This document shows, in pieces, positions 58,019 through 64,000 of a stretch of DNA of 64,000 nt (positions within the stretch are counted from its first letter, which is position 1; every line of letters starts with the position of its first letter). The notes below the pieces were generated by a model that was given only the letters and a program-made list of their open reading frames with translations, did not search any database and had not been told where the DNA came from. Made by a program: the position numbers and the translations under genes. Source of the DNA: Pseudomonadota bacterium (GTDB lineage Bacteria; Pseudomonadota; Alphaproteobacteria; Rhizobiales; Xanthobacteraceae); contig JAEWJH010000018.1 in NCBI GenBank assembly GCA_023386635.1, forward strand, positions 1 through 64,000, written 5' to 3'.

Positions 58019-58993
58019 ATGCTCAAGACTTTGATCGGCGCATCGTTCGCGGCCCTGCTCACCATGGCGGGTCAGGCGGGCGCGCAATCGTTCCCCAATC
58101 GCCCGATGACCATGGTCATCCCGTTTGCCGCGGGCGGCCCCACCGACGTGCTTGGACGGGTGGTCGCTGCACGGATGAGCGAACTGCTCGGGCAGCAGGT
58201 GGTGGTCGAGAATGTCGGCGGCGCCGGCGGCATGACCGGTTCGAACCGGGTCAAAACAGCCGCGCCGGACGGCTACACCATGGTGCTTGGCACGGTCGGC
58301 ACCCATGCGCAGAACCAGACGCTCTACAAGAAGCCGGCCTACAACTCCGCAACCGACTTCACACCGGCCGGCCTGATCGCCGAAGTGCCGATCATGCTGA
58401 TCACGCGCAAGGATCTGCCGGTCAACAATCTCAAGGAATTCGTCGACTACGCCAAGAAGAACCAAGGCAAGATGCAGTTCGGTTCCGCCGGCGCGGGCTC
58501 GGCGACGCATCTCGGCTGTGTCGTGCTCAACACCGCGCTCGGCCTGAACATCACTCATGTGCCGTATCGCGGCACCGGCCCGGCGATGCAGGATCTGCAG
58601 GGCGGCCGCATCGACTATCTCTGCGAGATCGTGTCCACCGGCAAGCCGCAGGTCGACGGCGGAACCGTCAAGGCGATCGCGATGCTGACCAAGGAACGCT
58701 CGCCCGTGCTCAAGAATGTGCCGACCGCCAAGGAGCAGGGTCACGATATCGAGGCCTATACCTGGAACGCGATCTTCCTGCCGAAGGATACGCCAGCCGA
58801 TGTCCTGAAGAAGATCAACGAGGCGATCGTCGGGACCATCAACACGCCCGCGGTGCGCGAGAAGCTGACGAACCTTGGCGCCAACGTGGTCTCCAGCAAG
58901 GAAGCCACGCCGGACTATCTCGCCAAGTTCGTCAAGAGCGAGATCGAGAAGTGGGCGGCGCCGATCAAGGCGAGTGGCGTCACCGCAGACTGA
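58019..58993 (+). CDS. Bug-family (tripartite tricarboxylate-type) substrate-binding protein
   Basis: A 324-residue exported protein. The signal peptide is MLKTLIGASFAALLTMAGQAGA, and the mature part is QSFPNRPMTMVIPFAAGGPTDVLGR, the canonical Bug loop. PYRGTGPAMQDLQGGRIDYL follows the family pattern. Start 58019 has GGAGAGGA upstream; the longer open frame lies inside the M24 gene. No TctA/TctB partners are present in the window. Confidence 0.92.
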   Translation: MLKTLIGASFAALLTMAGQAGAQSFPNRPMTMVIPFAAGGPTDVLGRVVAARMSELLGQQVVVENVGGAGGMTGSNRVKTAAPDGYTMVLGTVGTHAQNQTLYKKPAYNSATDFTPAGLIAEVPIMLITRKDLPVNNLKEFVDYAKKNQGKMQFGSAGAGSATHLGCVVLNTALGLNITHVPYRGTGPAMQDLQGGRIDYLCEIVSTGKPQVDGGTVKAIAMLTKERSPVLKNVPTAKEQGHDIEAYTWNAIFLPKDTPADVLKKINEAIVGTINTPAVREKLTNLGANVVSSKEATPDYLAKFVKSEIEKWAAPIKASGVTAD

Positions 58994-59015
58994 TCACGAC
59001 GACGTTCAAAGCAAG

Positions 59016-59048
59016 CGGGCGCGGCGATGGCCGCGCCCGTTTTTCTTT
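59016..59048 (+). terminator. Strong intrinsic terminator after Bug gene
   Basis: CGGGCGCGGC (59016-59025) pairs perfectly with 59030-59039 (loop GATG), followed by TTTTTCTTT. It lies 22 bases after the stop and touches the end of the convergent aminotransferase gene. Confidence 0.87.
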
Positions 59049-60270
59049 ACGTGCGGTGATACACCGCCAGCGCTGCATCGACACCCGCGCCGGCGGGCGG
59101 CGTGAAGCCGAAGCGGCGCAAACAGGCTTCCAGCGCGCCGAGGCAAAGCAGCACGTTCTCCTTGCGGCAGACATAGCCCATGGTGCCGATCCGCCAGATC
59201 TTGCCGTGCAGCGGGCCGAACGACGTGCCGATCTCGATGCCGAAGTCATCGAGCATCATGGTGCGCACGCCGTCGGCATCGACTCCGTTCGGGATCACGA
59301 CGCCGGTAACGTTAGGCATCTTGTGTGCCTGGTCGCCAAACAGTTTGAGTCCCATGGCCGTCAGACCGGCGCCGACCGCGTCGCTGGCGAGCCGGTGCCG
59401 CGCAAAAAGCGCGTCGCCTTCATCGAGCGCGATGCGAACCGCCTCGCGCGCGGCATACAGCATCGACGCCGCTTCGGTATGATGGTTGAGGCGCTTGGGA
59501 CCCCAGTAATCCATCAGCATTGCCAGATCGAAATAGTTGGATGGGATGCGCGGGCCGTTGCCGTCGACGAAGCCCGGCGGCTTGATGCCCGCTTCGAGAT
59601 GCTTGCGGTGGTTGACGATGGTCGCGACCCGTTCGTTGAACGTCACCGGCGACGAACCGGGCGGACCGGACAGGCACTTCTGCAAGCCCGACGACATGGC
59701 GTCGACCTGCCAGGCATCGACTTCGATCGGCATGCCGCCGAGTGTCGCGGTGGCATCGCTGAACAGGATGATGTCGCGGGCGCGGCACAGTGCGCCGATC
59801 TCGGCGAGCGGCTGCGCCATCGTGGTCGATGTGTCGCCATGCACCACCGCGACGACGCGCGGCTTGTGCTTCCTGATCGCGTCCTCGATCTCGTCGGGCG
59901 TGAACACCTCGCCCCATGGCTTCTCGATGGTGACGACCTTGGCGCCGCAGCGCGATGAGATTTCCGCCAGCAGATGGCCGAAGCGGCCGAAGATCGGCAC
60001 CAGCACGGTATCGCCGGGCGAGATGATCGATACCAGCATCGCCTCGACGCCGGCGCGCGCGGTGCCGTCGATCAACAGCGACCATTGGTTCTGCGTGCGG
60101 TAGATCTGCCGCAGCAGGCCCATTACGTCGTTCATGTAGCCGGTGAAGACGGGATCGAACTGCCCGAGCATGGGCATCGACATGGCGCGCAGCACGCGCG
60201 GATCGATGCCGACCGGGCCGGGGCCCATCAGCAGGCGTGGCGGGGGATTGAGTTCGGAAACGGTGCTCAT
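59047..60270 (-). CDS. pucG: (S)-Ureidoglycine-glyoxylate aminotransferase-like class V aminotransferase
   Basis: A 407-residue PLP enzyme. The Schiff-base Lys is about 198 in SSGLQKCLSGPPG, and the PLP Asp is in LFSDATATLGG. The start PRLLMGPGPVGIDPRVLRAM and the whole layout fit the AGT/PucG subgroup. ATG 60270 has an AGGA Shine-Dalgarno; the extension to 60318 is not conserved-looking. Its neighbours, a hydantoinase-type enzyme and UraD-UraH, support a role in allantoin/ureidoglycine breakdown rather than general serine-glyoxylate exchange. Confidence 0.85.
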   Translation of the reverse strand: MSTVSELNPPPRLLMGPGPVGIDPRVLRAMSMPMLGQFDPVFTGYMNDVMGLLRQIYRTQNQWSLLIDGTARAGVEAMLVSIISPGDTVLVPIFGRFGHLLAEISSRCGAKVVTIEKPWGEVFTPDEIEDAIRKHKPRVVAVVHGDTSTTMAQPLAEIGALCRARDIILFSDATATLGGMPIEVDAWQVDAMSSGLQKCLSGPPGSSPVTFNERVATIVNHRKHLEAGIKPPGFVDGNGPRIPSNYFDLAMLMDYWGPKRLNHHTEAASMLYAAREAVRIALDEGDALFARHRLASDAVGAGLTAMGLKLFGDQAHKMPNVTGVVIPNGVDADGVRTMMLDDFGIEIGTSFGPLHGKIWRIGTMGYVCRKENVLLCLGALEACLRRFGFTPPAGAGVDAALAVYHRT

Positions 60271-60304
60271 CAATTGAATCCTGACAATATTAGATAGCGG
60301 CCCG

Positions 60305-60376
60305 ATCCTTCGAGACACATGGCCAGAGCGCGTCGACGACGCGCGTAAACGCGCTGATGGCCATGGCCCTCAGGAT
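60305..60376. repeat. Intergenic palindromic repeat (Bradyrhizobiaceae type)
   Basis: Nested arms: ATCCT / AGGAT outside, ATGGCCA / TGGCCAT inside, then AGCGCGT (60327-60333) / ACGCGCT in the core. The outer text, CCTTCGAGACAC...CCTCAGGATGAGG, is a hallmark of short dispersed repeats in Bradyrhizobium-like genomes. It separates pucG from the hydantoinase gene. Confidence 0.65.
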
Positions 60377-60402
60377 GAGGCCGGGATAGTTCGATTTCAT
60401 CG

Positions 60403-61824
60403 TCATAGAGCCTTCCTCGGCGCCGCGAGCGGCGACTTCTCGCGGCTGACATACTGACCGTCGCCGGCCTTGCCGGTGAGCTTGCCGTCACGCACGACGA
60501 AGCGCCCGCGCACCATGGTGGAGATCGGCCAGCCGGTGACGGCGATGCCTTCGTAAGGGGTGTAGTCGCTGCCGCCGTGCATAAGCTCCTGCGAGATGGT
60601 GAGTTGTCGTTTCGGGTCCCACAGCACGATGTCGGCGTCGGAGCCGACCGCGATCGTGCCCTTCTTCGGATAGAGACCGTAGGTCCTGGCGTGATTGGTC
60701 GCGGTGAAGGCGACGAAATCATTGAGCGTGATGCGGCCCTTGCCAACGCCTTCGGAGAACAGGATCGGCAGCCGCGTCTCGACGCCGGGAATGCCGTTCG
60801 GCACCCAGCGGAATGAGGTGCGGCCTTTCGGATTGAGCTTGCCCTGCGGATCGTCGTAGCGGAACGGGCAGTGGTCGGAGGAGAACAGCGAGAAAACTTT
60901 CTGCTGCAAGCCTTCCCAGCACGCCTGCTGGCTCGCGGTGTCGCGCGGCGGCGGCGAGCAGACATATTTGGTGCCTTCCATGTTCAGACCGTCGAGGTCC
61001 TTCTCGGTCAGCACCAGATATTGCGGGCAGGTCTCGCCATAGACTTTGAGGCCACGCCGCTGCGCGCGGGCAATTTCTTCCATCGCCTCGCGGTTGGAGA
61101 CGTGGACGATCATCACCGGCACGTCGATGATCTCCGCGAGCGAGATCGCGCGATGCGTGGCCTCGCGCTCCACCGGGATCGGCCGCGAGGTGGCGTGATA
61201 GCGCGGCGCGGTGTGGCCGGCGCGCTCCAGCCGATCGGTGAGGAAGCGGATCGCGTCGTAGTTCTCCGCATGCACCATCACCAGCGCGCCGGTCTCGCGA
61301 GCGACGGTCATGACATTGAGCATTTCCATGTCGGAGAGGGCGAGGCCCTCATAGGTCATGAACACCTTGAACGACGTGTAGCCGTCCTCGACCAGCGCCG
61401 GCAGTTCCTGCCCGAGCACGGCGTCGCTGGCGTCGGCGATGATCAGGTGGAACGAGACGTCGACGTAACACTGGCCATCGGCCTTGGCGTGATACTGCTT
61501 CACCACCTCGCGCAGGGATTCACCTTTCTGCTGCATGGCGAAGGGCAGCACCATGGTGTTGCCGCCGAATGCGGCCGAGCGCGTGCCGCTTGCGAAGTCG
61601 TCGGCCATGCTGATGCCGGGTCCGGAGGGCTGGGCGATATGCACATGGCTGTCGATGCCGCCGGGGAGAACCAGCAGGTCGGTGGCATCGACGATCTCTG
61701 TGGCGTCGCCAAGATCGCTGCCGAGCGCGGTGATGACACCGCCGCGGATGCCCACATCGGCCTTGAACGTGTCCGCCGCCGTGACGACCGTGCCGCCGCG
61801 TATGATCGTGTCGAAAGTAGCCAT
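60403..61824 (-). CDS. Dihydropyrimidinase/hydantoinase-family amidohydrolase
   Basis: A 473-residue dimetal hydrolase. The metal ligands are H60-V-H62 (DSHVHI), the carboxylated Lys153 (SFKVFMTY), His185 (VMVHAEN), His241 (VHVSN) and Asp317 (SSDHCPF), all intact. ATG 61824 (MATFDTIIRGG) overlaps the stop of the UraD-UraH gene by one base. The family opens hydantoin, dihydropyrimidine or, in some members, allantoin rings. The purine-catabolic neighbours suggest an allantoinase-like role; hydantoinase or dihydropyrimidinase activity remains possible. Confidence 0.88.
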   Translation of the reverse strand: MATFDTIIRGGTVVTAADTFKADVGIRGGVITALGSDLGDATEIVDATDLLVLPGGIDSHVHIAQPSGPGISMADDFASGTRSAAFGGNTMVLPFAMQQKGESLREVVKQYHAKADGQCYVDVSFHLIIADASDAVLGQELPALVEDGYTSFKVFMTYEGLALSDMEMLNVMTVARETGALVMVHAENYDAIRFLTDRLERAGHTAPRYHATSRPIPVEREATHRAISLAEIIDVPVMIVHVSNREAMEEIARAQRRGLKVYGETCPQYLVLTEKDLDGLNMEGTKYVCSPPPRDTASQQACWEGLQQKVFSLFSSDHCPFRYDDPQGKLNPKGRTSFRWVPNGIPGVETRLPILFSEGVGKGRITLNDFVAFTATNHARTYGLYPKKGTIAVGSDADIVLWDPKRQLTISQELMHGGSDYTPYEGIAVTGWPISTMVRGRFVVRDGKLTGKAGDGQYVSREKSPLAAPRKAL

Positions 61825-62693
61825 CAGCTTCCCCGGTAGGTCGTATAGCTCCACGGCGTCACCAAGAGCGGCACATGATAATGCCCCTCCGGCTCGGCGA
61901 TGCCGAAGCCGATCGGCACCACGTCGAGCCAGCCGGCATCATGCCCCGTGCGCCGGAAATAGTCGCCGACGTGAAACCGCAATTCGTAGCGACCGCGGCG
62001 TAGCGGTGCGCCGGACAGGAGCGGCGCGTCGGTGCGGCCGTCGGCATTGGTGACGGCTTCGGCGATCAGGCCGAGCGCTGTGTCGTCGATCTCATAGAGC
62101 GCGATCTTCACGCCAGCCGCCGGGCGGCCGTTCACGGTGTCGAGCACATGACTCGACAGGCGTCCGTGAATGCGTGGCATGCCGGGGCCATCGACCAGGT
62201 CGGCCAGCCGAAGGCGGGTGATGTATCCGATCTCGTCGAGGGCGGTGGCAAGCTCCGCGTCGGGAGAATTCAGCAGCCGCCGTTCGAACAGCGTCAGGAT
62301 GGCGGCGCGGGTCTGCCGGCGCACGCAGACGATGAACGGGACGTCGAAGCGGGCCTTGTAGGCGGCATTGAGATGCTGGAACCGGGCGAAATCGGTGTCG
62401 CTCAGCCGGTCGAGGCCGAGGCTGCCCTGTTCGGCGCGGGATTCGGCGGTGATGTCGGCGCGGGCAACCTTCGAGCCCAATTCCGGGTGCGCCCCCACGA
62501 AGGCGAGCCGGCGGTCGGTCGGGGCGGCGCGGACCGCGGCCATCATGGCCTCGTGCAAGGCGGTGACGGTCGGGAACGGCCGCTGCCCGGCGACGGCCTC
62601 GGCTACCCAAGGGGCGTGCTCGAACACTGGCCCGAGCAGGGCTACGAATTCGGCGGCGGGGAGGGTGTTCAGGCGGTCGAGCGGGGCGGGCAT
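61824..62693 (-). CDS. Fused OHCU decarboxylase (UraD) and 5-hydroxyisourate hydrolase (UraH)
   Basis: A 289-residue bifunctional enzyme of urate breakdown. Residues 1-165 are UraD, with the catalytic His69 and Glu88 (GAHPELG, SRAEQGSL). Residues about 173-289 are the transthyretin-like UraH, with His182 (LSSHVLDT), an Arg in RGRYELRFH and the defining C-terminal YRGS. The two activities turn 5-hydroxyisourate into S-allantoin. The domain order is the reverse of the reaction order. It is first in the purine operon; no urate oxidase is in view. Confidence 0.93.
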   Translation of the reverse strand: MPAPLDRLNTLPAAEFVALLGPVFEHAPWVAEAVAGQRPFPTVTALHEAMMAAVRAAPTDRRLAFVGAHPELGSKVARADITAESRAEQGSLGLDRLSDTDFARFQHLNAAYKARFDVPFIVCVRRQTRAAILTLFERRLLNSPDAELATALDEIGYITRLRLADLVDGPGMPRIHGRLSSHVLDTVNGRPAAGVKIALYEIDDTALGLIAEAVTNADGRTDAPLLSGAPLRRGRYELRFHVGDYFRRTGHDAGWLDVVPIGFGIAEPEGHYHVPLLVTPWSYTTYRGS

Positions 62694-62889
62694 AGGTGCA
62701 TCATAACGGCTTTTTAGGCGCGAATAGCCGATTCCGGGTGCTGTTCCTCAGTCTTCCTTGCGGATTCAGGGGTTTGCGGCAAAAATCCCGACGTTTTCCT
62801 TCTTCTGCGACGGGCCGCCGCCCTCTGACATCCGTTTTGAACCTGATCGGCGGGCCGTGCGACCAAACAACGAGCCGCCCGTCGAACCG

Positions 62890-63450
62890 ATGCAAACGAC
62901 ATCAGACGAAATCCTGATTGGGCGCATCGCCAAAGGCGATCGGCTCGCCATGCAGGTGCTGTACGCACGGCACCACGTGAAAGTGTTCCGTTTCGTGCTG
63001 CGGCTCGTCCGCAACGAGGCGACCGCGGAAGACCTCATCAGCGAGGTGTTCCTGGACGTGTGGCGTCAGGCCGGAAAGTTCGAGGGGCGGTCCGCCGCCA
63101 CGACCTGGATCCTGGCGATCGCGCGGTTCAAGGCGCTCTCGGCGCTGCGCAAGCGGCCCGAACAGGAACTGGACGAGGCGATGGCGGAGGCGATCCCGGA
63201 TCACAGCGACGATCCCGAGACCGCCACCGCCAAGAAGGACAAGAGTGAGGCCTTGCGGCGTTGTTTGCAGGGACTGTCGGCCGAACATCGCGAGATCGTG
63301 GACCTTGTCTACTATCACGAGAAATCGGTCGAGGAGGTTGCCGCCATCGTCGGCATCCCCGAAGCGACAGTGAAAACGCGGATGTTCTACGCCCGCAAGA
63401 AACTGTCGGAGCTCTTGAAAGCGCAAGGCATAGATCGAGGATGGCCGTGA
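62890..63450 (+). CDS. ECF-type RNA polymerase sigma factor
   Basis: A 186-residue group IV sigma factor. Region 2 includes ATAEDLISEVFLDVWRQAGKF, and region 4 has AEHREIVDLVYYHEKSVEEV followed by the HTH GIPEATVKTRMFYARKKL. ATG 62890 is chosen; the upstream open frame lacks sigma features. The downstream gene overlaps it and encodes a membrane anti-sigma factor, so activity is probably controlled by an envelope or oxidative signal. Confidence 0.92.
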   Translation: MQTTSDEILIGRIAKGDRLAMQVLYARHHVKVFRFVLRLVRNEATAEDLISEVFLDVWRQAGKFEGRSAATTWILAIARFKALSALRKRPEQELDEAMAEAIPDHSDDPETATAKKDKSEALRRCLQGLSAEHREIVDLVYYHEKSVEEVAAIVGIPEATVKTRMFYARKKLSELLKAQGIDRGWP

Positions 63451-64000
63451 CCGTGACTGAAACTCCGTCGGAGCGCGAACAGATCGAGATGCTGCTGCCG
63501 TGGCATGCCGTGGGCACGCTGAGCCCGGCCGAGGCGCAGCGCGTTGAGCACGCGCTCGCCAGCGATCCGGAGCTTGCGCGCCAGTTCGATCTGGTGCGCG
63601 ACGAACTCGGCGGTACCATCCATGTCAACGAAACGCTCGGCGCGCCGTCCGCGCGCGCGATGGACACGCTGTTCAGCCGGATCGAGGCGGAAGCGCCGCG
63701 CAAACATCAAGCCGCGTCGGTCGGCCTGTCGGAACGGTTCTCCGGCTGGCTCGCGAGCCTGTCGCCGCGCAGTCTTGCTTACGCCGCGGCGGCAGCGGTG
63801 CTTGCGCTGGTGCTGCAGGCCGCGGTGATCACCGCGATCGTGATGCCGCCAAGTGGGAGTCATGGTGAGCGCGGCGGTTACGTGACCGCGAGCGCGCCGG
63901 CGACAGACACGGGATCGTTCGCCATGGTGCAGTTCGCGCCGCAGGCCAATGCGGCGGAGATCGCCGCGTTCCTGAAGACCAACAAATTGTCGATCGTCGA
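63441..64000 (+). CDS. Membrane anti-sigma factor (C terminus beyond window)
   Basis: 186 codons are visible before the right edge. The N-terminal cytoplasmic part has LLPWHAVGTLSPAEAQRVEHALASD, an anti-sigma helical domain. One membrane helix (SLAYAAAAAVLALVLQAAVITAIV, about residues 113-136) leads to a periplasmic segment. The ATG at 63441 abuts a GAGG motif; GTG 63447 has better spacing and may be the real start. It overlaps the sigma gene. It should bind and inhibit that sigma factor until signalled. Confidence 0.85.
   Translation, partial: MAVTVTETPSEREQIEMLLPWHAVGTLSPAEAQRVEHALASDPELARQFDLVRDELGGTIHVNETLGAPSARAMDTLFSRIEAEAPRKHQAASVGLSERFSGWLASLSPRSLAYAAAAAVLALVLQAAVITAIVMPPSGSHGERGGYVTASAPATDTGSFAMVQFAPQANAAEIAAFLKTNKLSIV

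Noticed and set aside
1..64000. CRISPR arrays, tRNA or rRNA genes, transposons, integrases or prophage genes
   Set aside because: I looked for regularly spaced repeats, tRNA-like cloverleaf ends and transposase/integrase motifs and saw none. The short palindromic repeats found are single intergenic elements, not arrays.

Overview
The window is about 64 kb of GC-rich, densely coding DNA. It most likely comes from the chromosome of an alphaproteobacterium of the Rhizobiales, Bradyrhizobium/Rhodopseudomonas-like. The reasons are strong G/C third-position bias in the real genes, many solute-binding-protein transporters, an ECF sigma/anti-sigma pair, and several intergenic palindromic repeats of a type common in Bradyrhizobiaceae (23731, 43198, 57903, 60305). 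I see no transposase, integrase, phage gene, tRNA, rRNA or CRISPR array. The region reads as a catabolic island of import systems, oxygenases/hydrolases and local regulators.

Layout. (1) 1-1770, minus: the end of a branched-chain-amino-acid-type ABC system (binding protein, then a LivH cut by the window edge). (2) 1989-8521, minus: a NitT/TauT-type ABC importer interleaved with an aminohydrolase, an M24 protein and an esterase; a MarR regulator (8702) is divergent and starts a plus operon with a C-C hydrolase-like protein and a resorcylate-decarboxylase-like amidohydrolase. (3) 11495-14851, minus: LysR, a Rieske oxygenase without a reductase, and a Bug binding protein. (4) 15184-25573: TRAP transporter, VanA/VanB-like oxygenase and reductase, a second MarR, a divergent amidase, and a LigA/LigB extradiol dioxygenase operon. 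An AATCTA-N2-TA box recurs at three promoters here. (5) 26097-31542: zinc alcohol dehydrogenase, IlvD/Edd dehydratase, aldehyde dehydrogenase, and a one-chain LigB-LigA fusion dioxygenase next to an AraC regulator. (6) 32501-43176: GntR plus a three-subunit molybdenum hydroxylase, its CoxG-like partner, a full LivKHMGF ABC importer and an amidohydrolase.

(7) 43300-45881, minus: another NitT/TauT-type ABC importer, divergent from (8) 46051-53874: P450, PaaK-like CoA ligase, a DpgC-like cofactor-free dioxygenase, a thiolase-fold protein, an OsmC protein and a sodium:solute symporter. This is the most unusual cluster. (9) 53954-55333, minus: succinyl-CoA:3-ketoacid CoA transferase. (10) 55721-58993: 2-hydroxyacid dehydrogenase, a second metal-ligand-poor M24 protein and a Bug binding protein. 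(11) 59047-62693, minus: purine-ring catabolism (ureidoglycine-glyoxylate aminotransferase, hydantoinase-type amidohydrolase, fused UraD-UraH). (12) 62890-64000: ECF sigma factor and membrane anti-sigma factor, the latter cut by the right edge.

The common logic is import of an aromatic, heterocyclic or carboxylated compound, oxygenation or hydrolysis, then ring cleavage or CoA activation. Each block has its own regulator. Exact substrates cannot be read from sequence alone.
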